This document shows positions 17,644 to 27,068 of a stretch of DNA of 64,000 bases, piece by piece. Source of the DNA: BACL21 sp038141525 (GTDB taxonomy: Bacteria > Bacteroidota > Bacteroidia > Flavobacteriales > Flavobacteriaceae). The position numbers were made by a program, and so were the translations under genes. Below the pieces are notes generated by a model that was given only the letters and a program-made list of their open reading frames with translations, was not told the DNA's origin and searched no databases. Positions within the stretch are counted from its first letter, which is position 1. Each line of letters begins with the position of its first letter. The DNA is taken from NCBI GenBank assembly GCA_038141525.1, contig JAYQIF010000002.1, forward strand, positions 186,001 through 250,000, in the 5' to 3' direction.

Positions 17644-19338
17644 CAGGATTCCTTTTTAATTTGATTCACGGCATGGTTTGCGGCTCTCGCAGTAAATGCC
17701 ATATAAGTGAGTGATGGGTTTACACAGCTTGCACTGGTCATAAATGAACCATCAGTACAATAAACATTAGGCACTGTATGAATTTGATTGTTTTCATTCA
17801 AAACAGAGGTCTTTGGATCTCGTCCCATGCGCGCGGTTCCCATCTCATGAATTCCGAGCCCTGGCGCTCCTGGATCATCCCAAGGACGGATGTTTTTATA
17901 CCCAGCCATCTCTAACATCTCCATGGCTTGTTGCACCATGTCCTTACGCATTTCCCACTCATTTTCTTTCCACTCGGCATCAAAAGTTACCGTAGGCAGA
18001 CCCCACTGATCTTTTTGGTCGTAATCCAATACCATTTTATTTTCATGATACGGCAAACACTCGCCAAAGCCCATAAGGGTCATGCTCCATTTTCCGGGAC
18101 GACTTACCAAGATCCTTTAAATCTGCTCCATAACCAATCTCGGCAATTTGGTCTCCGTAGGTCCCTCTTGAAGCACCACCTTGATAACCATAACCGCTTA
18201 AGAAATTGGGCTGATCGGTGACTCCGCCGATATTTCGGAATCGAGGAATATAAATACCATTAGGGCGTCGGCCTTTAAAGTATTGATCTTCAAAACCTTC
18301 CACTTCGGCAAAAGCTCCCGCTTTAAAGTGGTGGTCCATAATATTATGTCCTAACTCACCAGAATCATTCCCCATTCCGTTAGGGAAACGCTCGCTTTTG
18401 GATTGGAGTAATATGCTCGCTGTGGCAATCGCAGAAGCACACAAGAAAATCACTTTGGCATTAAACACAAGTTTTTCTCCTGTTTCCGTATCGATTACTC
18501 TTACTCCTGTAGCGCGTTGTGTTTGAGGATCATAAATCACTTCATGAACGATCGAATTTGGACGCAATGTCATATTACCGGTGCGCTCGGCCGCAGGAAG
18601 AGTTGAAGAAACACTACTAAAATATCCCCCAAAAGGACATCCACGAATACAACGATTGCGATAAACACAATTTGAACGGCCATCATGGGCTTTGTCCCCA
18701 GTAAGGTGGGCCGTTCTTCCGATAGTCAGTACACGACCATCATCATAATTGTTATCAATTTTTTCGCGCAAATCACGCTCAGCGCAATTCAGTTCCATCG
18801 GTGGAGAGAAGACACCATCAGGCAGCACTTCTTTTCCTAAAGCCTCGCCGCTTACACCGATAAACTCTTCAACCTTATCATACCATGGAGCGATATCCGC
18901 ATAGCGCACTGGCCAATCCACAGCAACCCCTTCTCTTTTATTGGCTTCAAAATCAATATCGCTCAACGATAAGATTGGCGACCCCACATTATAGAGCGCC
19001 CCCCTACGTGATAACCACGAATCCAGTCAAAGCGTTTTACTTCATTGTACGGGTGAATGATGTCATCAACAAACCAATGCGCAGATTCATCACGAGTGGT
19101 GTAACCCGTTCTATTTTGTTTCACCTGTCGCTTTTGTTGCTTCGGTACGGCGATTTTTAAAATCAAAATCCCATGGATCTTTGTTTGCTGTAGGATAGTC
19201 CTCGATGTGCTTTACCATGCGCCCACGCTCAAGAACGAGCGTCTTCAGGCCATTTTCGCAAAGTTCCTTAGCAGCCCATCCGCCGCTAATACCTGAACCC
19301 ACGACGATTGCGTCGAATTGTTCGTTCGGTTTTGCCAT
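17643..19338 (-). pseudogene. GMC-family FAD oxidoreductase, catalytic subunit (frameshifted as read)
   Basis: This is the FAD-dependent sugar or glycoside dehydrogenase large subunit. The N-terminal dinucleotide fold is DAIVVGSGISGGWAAKEL, followed by RGYHVGGRSIMWGRQSYR and, near the C-terminus, GIHEMGTARMG with the active-site histidine and CVNPSLTYMAFT with its partner. The frame breaks three times: one base too many in the T5 run at 19154-19158, one too few at 18965-18966, and one too many near 18104. Repair gives about 564 residues, normal for the family. With the Tat-exported small subunit next to it, the likely activity is C3 oxidation of glycosides in the periplasm. This is an inference from family and neighbours. 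Confidence 0.85.
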
Positions 19339-19472
19339 ATTTTAGATTGTTTAATTATTGGTCTTAATAACGCCCTTTTGAATTGAAGTGTTTCAAAAGC
19401 GAGTGTTCTAATTTCTTCTTTTTTTGCCGATTAACCAAGTCCTGCACGAATAATGATGTAAGATTTAAGAAC

Positions 19473-19486
19473 GAAAACGATTTCGA
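19473..19486. promoter_or_regulatory. Candidate LacI-type operator in the divergent promoter region
   Basis: CGAAAACGATTTCG is an inverted repeat centred on CG with one mismatched pair, the form typical of LacI-family operators. It sits between the divergent dehydrogenase and isomerase arms. A second AAACGATTT core lies at 19534-19542 in the opposite orientation. No LacI gene is in the window. Confidence 0.4.
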
Positions 19487-19533
19487 ATTGAAAAAAAAGA
19501 ACTCCGATCAGTGATTAAAACCAACTCACCAAA

Positions 19534-19549
19534 AAATCGTTTATCTTAG
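19534..19549 (+). promoter_or_regulatory. Second operator-like core overlapping a -7-like box
   Basis: AAATCGTTT at 19534-19542 is the complement of the AAACGATTT core at the upstream site. It runs directly into TATCTTAG at 19542-19549, one mismatch from the TAnnTTTG promoter box, 39 nt before the isomerase ATG. A protein bound here would block that promoter. Confidence 0.32.
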
Positions 19550-19587
19550 AAGACCATTTACACAAACGACCTGTTAAACACTCGAAC

Positions 19588-20554
19588 ATGACACCAAAAA
19601 AACTATTGGCCATCGGCGCTGCATTTGCTTTGATGAGCTGTCAAAACAACATGAAAAAAACAGAAGAGGCGCCTCAAGAGGCCCCACAGCAAAGCTTTGA
19701 AATTTCTCTAGCCCAATGGTCTATCCACAATCAAATCTGGGACGGCACTATTGACCCTATGGATTTTGCCTCCGTAGCCAAAGATCTAGGCTATACTGGG
19801 CTTGAATACGTTAGCAACCATCTATATGTTGGAGACGATGGTCAATTATCCGATGAAAGATCAAGGCCTAGAGGCTATATTAAAAGAATTAAAACGCCGA
19901 AGTGATTGACCTAGGCATGAAAAATGTATTAATCATGGTCGATGACGAAGGAGACCTTTCTGTAGACGATGAGGCCGAAACTGTCACAAGCCGTGGACAA
20001 TCACAAAAAATGGGTTGATGCAGCGGCATTCTTAGGCTGTCACGCCATTCGCGTTAATCTATTTGGCGCTTCTGACCCAGAAGCTTGGGTCACAAAGTTC
20101 TGTGCGCTCCCTCAAGGCCTTGAGCACCTACGCTGCTGATAAAAATATCGCTGTGTTAGTCGAAAATCACGGAGGGCACTCAAGCAATGCAAAACTTCTA
20201 AGCCGTGTTATGGAAGGGGTTGCCATGGACAATTGTGGTACGCTTGTGGACTTTGGAAACTTCTGTCTACGTCGTGAAAATGACGAGCGATGGGACGCGC
20301 CTTGTGTCGAAGAATACGATCGCTATCAAGGAATCGAAGAACTCATGCCATATGCGCATGGAGTTTCCGCTAAAAGTTATGCTTTTGATGCAGAGGGTAA
20401 CGAGACCAGCATGGATTTTCCAAGAATTTTAAATATCGTAAGAGACTCAGGTTTCTCAGGCTTTATCGGTGTAGAATTTGAAGGACCCGACGCCGATCCG
20501 TTCCCAGGAATGGAAGCGACTAAGTCACTTATTGAAACCGTGCTGACTAACTAA
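19588..20554 (+). pseudogene. Sugar phosphate isomerase/epimerase-like TIM barrel, lipoprotein (frameshifted as read)
   Basis: This xylose-isomerase-like TIM barrel carries a lipoprotein signal (LLAIGAAFALMSC). Recognisable blocks are ISLAQWSIHNQIWDG, KNVLIMVDDEGDLS, NHKKWVDAAAFLGCHAIRVN, VLVENHGGHSS and GFIGVEFEG, the metal-site strands of the family. Four single-base shifts break it: one between 19800 and 19850, then extra bases at 19906-19907, 19978-19980 and 20094-20096. Joined, the frames give about 322 residues. Related proteins act as periplasmic sugar epimerases or keto-sugar lyases beside GMC and DUF1080 genes. The exact reaction is unknown. Confidence 0.8.
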
Positions 20555-20587
20555 TTCATTGATTAAACAACACTAACACAACTAACC

Positions 20588-21821
20588 ATGAATACCACAA
20601 CTCGCTTTCAGCTTTCATTGATGATGTTCCTCGAATTTTTTATTTGGGGGGGATGGTTCGTCACTATGGGCACATTTTTAGGGAATAATTTAGGAGCCAG
20701 TGGTGCAGAAACCGCAATGGCCTACTCCACACAATCTTGGGGAGCGATTATTGCGCCATTCATCATTGGCCTAATTGCCGACCGCTTTTTTAATGCAGAA
20801 CGCATCCTTGGCGTCTTGCATTTGATCGGAGCCTATTTAATGTACCAAATGTATCAATCCACAGATTTCGGTAGTTTTTATCCTTATGTCCTAGGCTATA
20901 TGATCGGCTACATGCCGACCATAGCCTTGGTAAATTCGGTTTCCTTTAACCAAATGAAAGATCCGGCCAAAGACTTTTCGCACATCCGGGTTTGGGGCAC
21001 CATTGGATGGATTGCAGCAGGATTGGCCATTAGCTATATTTTTCATTGGGATCCAAATCCGGAAGTCGCTGGAGATAAAGGGCTGCTTCAAAACACATTT
21101 TTAATGGTGGCCATTGCTTCTGCGATTTTGGGTGTCTTTAGCTTTACTTTGCCAAAAACTCCACCCAAAGCCGATGACGGATCCAAGATTACCGTGCGTG
21201 ATATTTTAGGTCTTGAAGCCCTTAAACTGCTCAAAGACCGAAACTTTTTAGTGTTCTTTCTTTCCTCAGTGCTGATTTGCGTGCCTTTGGCTTTTTTATT
21301 ATCAGCATGCCAATCAATTTCTTTCTGAGATTGGTGTAGAAAATGCGACCGGCAAAATGACCATCGGACAAATCTCTGAAGTATTGTTTATGTTATTGTT
21401 ACCTTATTTTTTCAAAAAGTTTGGCTTCAAAATGACCATTCTAGTGGGCATGCTTGCTTGGACCGTGCGCTATCTATTGTTCGCTTATGGTGATGCGGGA
21501 GAAGGGGTCTTTATGCTACTGATCGGCATTGCACTGCACGGCATCTGTTATGACTTCTTTTTTGTTTCGGGCCAAATTTATACCGACAGTAAGGCCGGGA
21601 GAAAAAGTAAAAAGCGCTGCTCAAGGGCTGATCACCCTAGCCACTTATGGCGTGGGGATGCTCGGCGGATTTTACATCGCTGGACTCATCACTGATGCTA
21701 ATGTCACGGCAGGGGGCACGATTGGGCCTCAGTATGGCAAATGCCTGCATTGTTCGCTGTAGTGGTCTTTGTCCTTTTTGCGGTACTGTTTAAAAATGAA
21801 ACTATAGAATACAAGGAGTAA
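20588..21821 (+). pseudogene. NupG-like MFS permease, nucleoside:H+ symporter family (frameshifted as read)
   Basis: This twelve-helix transporter begins RFQLSLMMFLEFFIWGGWFV, the standard opening of the nucleoside:proton symporter group. It contains SAAQGLITLATYGVGMLGG and a terminal HDWASVWQMPA segment. Three shifts interrupt it: an extra T in the T6 run at 21292-21297, an extra G at 21598-21600 and a shift in the G5 run at 21712-21716. The repaired protein has about 411 residues and ends at the TAA at 21819-21821. In sugar-degradation islands of this phylum such permeases are thought to import the oxidised or epimerised sugar, which I infer here from neighbours. Confidence 0.83.
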
Positions 21822-21853
21822 TCACTTTTAAAAATTGCTAAAAAGAAAATATT

Positions 21854-22987
21854 ATGAGTCGAAAAATAAGATGGGGTGTCCTGGGCGGGGGCGGTGATTC
21901 ATTAATCGGAGTGCTGCACCGCGTAGCCGCTTCGATGTTCGATGCCTATGCCCTTACTGGAGCAGTATTTAATCCAGATTTTGAGCAAAACAAAGCTTTT
22001 GCCGAGGAAATCGGCCTGCCCTTAGACCGTATTTATCCTGATTTTGACACCATGGTTGCGGCCGAACTGGCCTTACCGGCAGAAGAGCGCATTCAAGTTT
22101 TTTCGGTACTTACCCCAAATTACTTGCATTTCCCGATGGCTAAAAAATTAATGGAAAGCGGGTTTCATGTGATTTGTGAAAAACCCATGACCATGACCCA
22201 TGAGGAAGCCTTGGTTTTAGAGCGAATTCATAAAGACAAAGGCGTGCTCTTTGCCTTAACCCATACCTATACTGGTTATCCGATGATTCGTCAAATGAAA
22301 GCCATGATCAAAGATGGGGCTATCGGCACAATACAAAAAGTCGATGCCCAATATTATCAAGGATGGATCAATCCGATCATTCACGATCCAAAACAAAGGT
22401 CTACCACTTGGCGTCTGGATCCTGCTAAGTCAGGAATCAGTTGTTGTATGGGCGACATTGGGGTGCACGCCTACCAAATGCTTGAGTATGTTACTGGTCA
22501 AAAAATAGACTCCATTTTGGCCGACCTAAACCATTTGTACGACGACAACCAAATGGATATCGATGGCACGGTTTTGCTGCGTCTGGGCAAACACGTCAAA
22601 GGGGTGTTGCGCGCCAGTCAAATCGCCACTGCCGAGGAAAACAATTTCAGTTTAGCGATTTACGGACGCGAGGGCGCCTTGAAATGGGAACAAGAAAACC
22701 CAAACTACTTGACCCTACTCAAAGACGGTCAACCTGCGCAAATCCTCAAGCCCGGCCACGGATATAATAGTGCTTTTTCACTTGAAGGCACCAAACTCCC
22801 GCCAGGGCACCCGGAAGGAATTTTTGACGCTATGGGCAATATTTATCGCGGTATGGCTAAGGCCGTTCGTGGGGAATCTTTTATAGACGGTGAATTCCCT
22901 TCTATGGAGGATGGGGTACGTGGCATGAAATTTATCGAAACTGCCGTGGCGTCTCACGCCGATGGCAATGTTTGGAAAACACTTTAG
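21854..22987 (+). CDS. Gfo/Idh/MocA-family oxidoreductase
   Basis: This 377-residue NAD(P)-dependent sugar dehydrogenase has an N-terminal Rossmann fold with WGVLGGGGDSLIG. Next comes the family's lysine-proline strand HVICEKPMTMT and the C-terminal alpha/beta domain, including MGDIGVHAYQML with the likely catalytic Asp/His pair. It is intact, unlike its two upstream neighbours. In keto-sugar pathways these enzymes reduce or oxidise C3 of the sugar. It follows the permease by 32 nt and is followed by another TIM barrel, so I place it in the same operon. Confidence 0.88.
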   Translation: MSRKIRWGVLGGGGDSLIGVLHRVAASMFDAYALTGAVFNPDFEQNKAFAEEIGLPLDRIYPDFDTMVAAELALPAEERIQVFSVLTPNYLHFPMAKKLMESGFHVICEKPMTMTHEEALVLERIHKDKGVLFALTHTYTGYPMIRQMKAMIKDGAIGTIQKVDAQYYQGWINPIIHDPKQRSTTWRLDPAKSGISCCMGDIGVHAYQMLEYVTGQKIDSILADLNHLYDDNQMDIDGTVLLRLGKHVKGVLRASQIATAEENNFSLAIYGREGALKWEQENPNYLTLLKDGQPAQILKPGHGYNSAFSLEGTKLPPGHPEGIFDAMGNIYRGMAKAVRGESFIDGEFPSMEDGVRGMKFIETAVASHADGNVWKTL

Positions 22988-23015
22988 AAATTAAAAAACG
23001 CTATAAATTAAAATC

Positions 23016-24068
23016 ATGAAAACGATCAAAGGACCTGCAGTATTTTTAGCCCAATTTATGGACGACAAAGCGCCCTTCAACAGTCTAGATGGGCTATGTC
23101 AATGGGCGGCAGACCTAGGATACAAGGGCATACAAATTCCGACTTGGGAATCGAGACTCATCGACTTAACTCTCGCTGGCCAAAGCAAAGACTACTGTGA
23201 TGAGCTTCAGGGTAAAATCAGATCCTACGGCCTGGAAATCACTGAACTTTCCACCCATCTTCAAGGACAACTCGTAGCCGTGCATCCTGCTTATGATTTA
23301 ATGTTTGACAATTTTGCCCCGGACGACTGCAAAAATAATCCCAAGAAACGCACCGAGTGGGCCAGAGCCCAACTCATTAGTGCTGCCAAAGCCAGCGGTC
23401 ATTTAGGGCTTAAGGCCCATGCCACCTTTAGCGGGGCATTACTTTGGCACACATGGCACCCTTGGCCACAGCGTCCTGACGGGCTTGTTGAACTCGGCTT
23501 TGCAGAACTCGCTAAACGTTGGTTGCCTCTGTTGAATGAATTTGAAAACAATGGTGTAGCGGTTTGCTACGAAATTCACCCTGGAGAAGATCTTCACGAT
23601 GGGGTGACTTTTGAACGCTTTTTAGAAGCTACAGGAAATCACAAAGCGGTTAATATTCTATACGATCCGAGCCATTTTGTGCTACAACAACTGGACTATT
23701 TGGCCTACATAGATCATTATCATGAGTTCATTAAAGCTTTTCACGTGAAGGATAGCGAATTTAATCCTGATGGCAAACGAGGCGCTTTCGGAGGTTATGG
23801 CGACTGGAAAGATCGTGCAGGTCGTTATCGGTCTTTAGGAGACGGCCAGATCGATTACAAATCGGTTTTTAGCAAACTCACCGAATACGGCTGTGATGTT
23901 TGGGCCGTCATGGAATGGGAGTGCGTCATCAAGAGTCCAGAGCAAGGGGCTCGAGAGGGGGCTAAATTCATTCAAGACCGCATCATCGAGGTGACCAATA
24001 AACGATTTGACGATTTTGCCGGTGCAGAAATTGATCAAGAACATCTCAAAAAAATCTTGGGGCTTTAA
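23016..24068 (+). CDS. Sugar phosphate isomerase/epimerase family TIM barrel (cytoplasmic)
   Basis: This 350-residue protein lacks a signal peptide. Metal-site blocks typical of xylose-isomerase-like barrels are visible: VAVCYEIHPGEDLHDG (Glu), NILYDPSHF (Asp/His), FIKAFHVKDSEF (His) and CDVWAVMEWECV (Glu). It probably isomerises or epimerises a keto-sugar produced by the neighbouring dehydrogenases. The first barrel of the cluster is an exported lipoprotein, so the two are not redundant. It starts 28 nt after the Gfo/Idh gene. Confidence 0.86.
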   Translation: MKTIKGPAVFLAQFMDDKAPFNSLDGLCQWAADLGYKGIQIPTWESRLIDLTLAGQSKDYCDELQGKIRSYGLEITELSTHLQGQLVAVHPAYDLMFDNFAPDDCKNNPKKRTEWARAQLISAAKASGHLGLKAHATFSGALLWHTWHPWPQRPDGLVELGFAELAKRWLPLLNEFENNGVAVCYEIHPGEDLHDGVTFERFLEATGNHKAVNILYDPSHFVLQQLDYLAYIDHYHEFIKAFHVKDSEFNPDGKRGAFGGYGDWKDRAGRYRSLGDGQIDYKSVFSKLTEYGCDVWAVMEWECVIKSPEQGAREGAKFIQDRIIEVTNKRFDDFAGAEIDQEHLKKILGL

Positions 24069-24198
24069 ATAAACATATTTTGACGCCTTAATTAATCCAT
24101 AAGAAAAGCATCAAGGTTCGCCAAGTTAAAAATCGGGTATGCTATACAGCGCGACACGGCCCCAGAGTAAAAAATGAATAACATTAAACACGACCAAA

Positions 24199-24990
24199 AT
24201 GACCAAAACAAACTACGCAATCATCGGCCTACTCGCCCTGGTAGCGGCCTGTGGCCAAGGACCCCAGCAGCCAGCAAAATCAGAAGCGCCGGCTGCTGCT
24301 CTAGAACCAACAACACCCGAAGAAACCGAAGTATGGGAGCCAGTTCCAAATCAAGTGGACCCGTTTGGTCAAAATGGGGCGCCGAGTGACGCCATCATTT
24401 TGTTTGACGGTAGCAATTTAGATCGATGGATTTCCGCAGTGGACAGCACAGCTGCAAAATGGAACATAAATACCGACGGAAGCATGACCGTAGCCAATGG
24501 TACTGGCGACATACAAACCAAAGACAACTTTGGCAGTGTGCAACTCCATGTGGAATGGCGCAGCAACCCTGAAAATACAGCAAGTGGACAGGCCAAAAGC
24601 AACAGTGGGGTCTATCTACAGAATCGCTATGAGGTCCAAGTCCTGGATAACAATGACAACCCGACTTACGTCAATGGTATGGTGGGCTCTTTGTACAAAC
24701 AGTCCCCCCCATTGGTCATGGCCTCCGTGCCAACTGGGTCTTGGAACAGCTATGACATTATCTATCACGCTCCAGAATTTGACCAGCAAGGCAATATGAG
24801 CGTAGCCCCCAATATTACAGTGCTCCACAATGGGGTTTTGATTCAAGATGGCTTTGATTTGCAAGGAACCACAGAATATATTGGGTGGCCAAAGGTGAGT
24901 CCTCATGGCCCAGGCCCGATAAAACTTCAAGATCACAACGACCACAGTGGGGTATCGTACAGAAATGTTTGGGTACGTCCATTAGACTAA
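24199..24990 (+). CDS. DUF1080 (3-keto-disaccharide hydrolase) lipoprotein, first copy
   Basis: The lipobox is LLALVAACGQG, followed by a proline/glutamate-rich linker of about 50 residues and a single beta-jelly-roll DUF1080 domain. The domain runs from IILFDGSNLDRWIS to the closing IKLQDHNDHSGVSYRNVWVRPL. DUF1080 proteins are concanavalin-like folds now known as 3-keto-disaccharide hydrolases. The YEVQVLDN segment is one of their conserved active-site strands. An exported hydrolase acting on a C3-oxidised glycoside would complete the chemistry begun by the GMC enzyme. The second copy lies 16 nt downstream. Confidence 0.87.
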   Translation: MTKTNYAIIGLLALVAACGQGPQQPAKSEAPAAALEPTTPEETEVWEPVPNQVDPFGQNGAPSDAIILFDGSNLDRWISAVDSTAAKWNINTDGSMTVANGTGDIQTKDNFGSVQLHVEWRSNPENTASGQAKSNSGVYLQNRYEVQVLDNNDNPTYVNGMVGSLYKQSPPLVMASVPTGSWNSYDIIYHAPEFDQQGNMSVAPNITVLHNGVLIQDGFDLQGTTEYIGWPKVSPHGPGPIKLQDHNDHSGVSYRNVWVRPLD

Positions 24991-25006
24991 ACAACCTATT
25001 ATCTCT

Positions 25007-25750
25007 ATGAAAACAATATTATCCCTTTCACTAGCCCTGGCTTTGACGGCCTCTTGCCAAAACAAACCTAAATCAGAACCATCCATGACTAAAGAAGTCC
25101 CCACAGAACAAGAGACTCCTCAAGATCAGTGGATCATCCTTTTTGACGGAAGCAATTTCGACAATTGGCGTGGTTACCTCTCTGAGGAAATGCCCGAGGC
25201 TTGGAGTATTCAAGATAGTGCGATGGTCTTTACCCCTGGCGATAAGGGTGGGCAAAACATCATTACCAAAGATGTCTTTTTCAACTTTGAGCTTTCTTTA
25301 GAGTGGAATATTGCCTCAGGAGGCAATAGTGGGATCTTTTGGGGGGTTATGGAAGACCCTGCCTATCCCGAAGCCTATCAATCAGGACCAGAGATTCAAG
25401 TCTTGGATAATGCTAAACACCCTGATGCCTTTGTAGGCGAAGGCACACACACAGCAGGCGCTTTATACGATATGATTGCACCATCCGCGGATCACACCAA
25501 TCCAGCGGGCTTATGGAACCATTGCGTGCTGCGCGTGGATCACAGAATTAATCGAGGTTTGGTCTTTATGAATGGGCATCAAATCGTTGCATTTTCTCTT
25601 GATGGTCCGGATTGGGACGCAATGGTTTTGAAATCCAAGTTCGCCGACTGGCCCGTATTTGGTAAGTTCCCAAAAGGACATATCGGATTGCAAGACCATG
25701 GAGACAAAGTGTCTTATCGCAATATGAAGATCAAACATTTAATTGACTAA
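25007..25750 (+). CDS. DUF1080 (3-keto-disaccharide hydrolase) lipoprotein, second copy
   Basis: The lipoprotein signal is LSLALALTASCQN. The domain begins WIILFDGSNFDNWRGYL and ends GHIGLQDHGDKVSYRNMKIKHL, with GPEIQVLDN in the middle. It is clearly related to the preceding gene but diverged. It differs in the insert after QVLDN (HTAGALYDMIAP here), so the two copies may act on different linkages. It ends the sugar-oxidation operon; no terminator is obvious. Confidence 0.87.
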   Translation: MKTILSLSLALALTASCQNKPKSEPSMTKEVPTEQETPQDQWIILFDGSNFDNWRGYLSEEMPEAWSIQDSAMVFTPGDKGGQNIITKDVFFNFELSLEWNIASGGNSGIFWGVMEDPAYPEAYQSGPEIQVLDNAKHPDAFVGEGTHTAGALYDMIAPSADHTNPAGLWNHCVLRVDHRINRGLVFMNGHQIVAFSLDGPDWDAMVLKSKFADWPVFGKFPKGHIGLQDHGDKVSYRNMKIKHLID

Positions 25751-25804
25751 AAACAGGAATCATCTTGATCCTTGCCGATCTAGGTTAAACCAATTTCTAC
25801 TTGT

Positions 25805-26176
25805 ATGGCTCTTGAAAATGAATTATTCTTAAGTCTGGGCTATTGTGGGTTTATGCTCGCTTTGTTTTTGATTTTTCGGGCCTTTCCTCCCAAGAAAATA
25901 AACCATCTTTATGGGTACAGAACAGCGCGCTCTATGGCCAATGAGACCGTTTGGGAAGACGCCAATAATTACTCCATGAAACTAGGCGTCCAACTCGGGC
26001 TTTGGAGCATGCTCCTGCCGCTGTTTTATTATTTTATTTGGCCCGAGCAATTGCTCTTGGCCACAGTGATTACCCATACCGGGCTTCTGCTGTTGATTAT
26101 CGTAGGCACCGAGCGTTATTTAAATCAGCGATACGACAAAAAGGGTCGGCCAAAAAATACACCCCCAAAGGACTAG
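25805..26176 (+). CDS. SdpI-family membrane protein
   Basis: This small protein of 123 residues has three hydrophobic segments and the conserved loop NHLYGYRTARSM followed by ETVWEDANNYS, the SdpI/YfhL immunity-type signature. The Bacillus founder protects against a killing factor and titrates a repressor. No toxin gene is seen here, and in this phylum the family's role is unknown. Confidence 0.8.
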   Translation: MALENELFLSLGYCGFMLALFLIFRAFPPKKINHLYGYRTARSMANETVWEDANNYSMKLGVQLGLWSMLLPLFYYFIWPEQLLLATVITHTGLLLLIIVGTERYLNQRYDKKGRPKNTPPKD

Positions 26177-26210
26177 ATTCCTTACCTTTGTTAGCCAATG
26201 ATGGCTTGAT

Positions 26211-27068
26211 ATGATTTATTCAATGACAGGGTTCGGCAAAAGCGTACTCGCACTTCCGGGCAAAAAAATTACTATAGAACTTAAATCCCTCAACAGTAAG
26301 GGACTCGATCTACATGCACGTATTCCAGGAGCGCTTCGTGAGAAAGAACTCTTGATGCGGGACCGAATCGCTAAAGCGTTAAAGCGAGGTAAAATAGACC
26401 TTTCAGTTTATCTGGAGTCCACGGGGGGAGAACGTTCTGCGCAGTTAAACACCCCTGTAATCCAAGCGTACATGGCTCAATTAGAAACCCTAGCTCAAGG
26501 ACCAGAGATTGAACGCCTGCAAATGGCCCTGAGGCTACCCGAGAGTATTCAGACCGAGCGTGAAACCATAGACGAAGAAACTGCACAAGCCCTACTTGAA
26601 GGAGTCGACCAGGCAGTGGTGGCCCTAGAGGAATTTCGGGCTGCAGAAGGCGCTGTATTGGCTGAAGATTTCCGCGCTCGTATTGATCTTATTCGTAAAC
26701 TTTTAGACCAAGTTAATCAGCAAGAAAAAAATAGAATTCCTCAAGTACGCGAGCGTCTGAATAAGGCCGTTCAAGAACTCGAGCAAACTGTTGACCAAAA
26801 TAGATTTGAGCAAGAATTGGTTTATTACCTCGAGAAATACGATATCACAGAGGAAACTGTGCGTCTGAGTAATCACCTTGATTATTTTTTGCGTACCATG
26901 GAGTCTCAGGAATCAAACGGCAAAAAGCTTGGATTCATTACCCAAGAAATCGGTCGAGAAATCAACACTATTGGCTCCAAGGCCAACGACGCGACCCTAC
27001 AACAGCTCGTGGTTCAAATGAAAGATGAATTAGAGAAAATTAAAGAACAAGTATTAAACGTTTTATAA
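26211..27068 (+). CDS. yicC: YicC/YloC-family endoribonuclease
   Basis: This 285-residue protein has the family's opening (IYSMTGFGK), the SLNSKGLD strand and the closing block KKLGFITQEIGREINTIGSKAND. Members are RNases implicated in small-RNA and mRNA turnover. Its stop codon overlaps the gmk start (TAATG), a conserved pairing in many bacteria. Confidence 0.93.
   Translation: MIYSMTGFGKSVLALPGKKITIELKSLNSKGLDLHARIPGALREKELLMRDRIAKALKRGKIDLSVYLESTGGERSAQLNTPVIQAYMAQLETLAQGPEIERLQMALRLPESIQTERETIDEETAQALLEGVDQAVVALEEFRAAEGAVLAEDFRARIDLIRKLLDQVNQQEKNRIPQVRERLNKAVQELEQTVDQNRFEQELVYYLEKYDITEETVRLSNHLDYFLRTMESQESNGKKLGFITQEIGREINTIGSKANDATLQQLVVQMKDELEKIKEQVLNVL

Noticed and set aside
17503..21716. 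Programmed frameshifting as the reason for the broken genes
   Set aside because: Twelve shifts of both signs at unrelated short runs, without slippery heptamers or following structures, do not resemble programmed recoding.
16951..21821. Sugar island as a mobile element or genomic island with insertion sequences
   Set aside because: No transposase, integrase, tRNA or flanking repeat was seen. Its base and codon use looks like the neighbouring genes by eye.
24174..24389. 71-codon plus-strand frame beginning before the first DUF1080 gene
   Set aside because: It overlaps the DUF1080 lipoprotein in another frame; the lipoprotein has a proper lipobox and domain.
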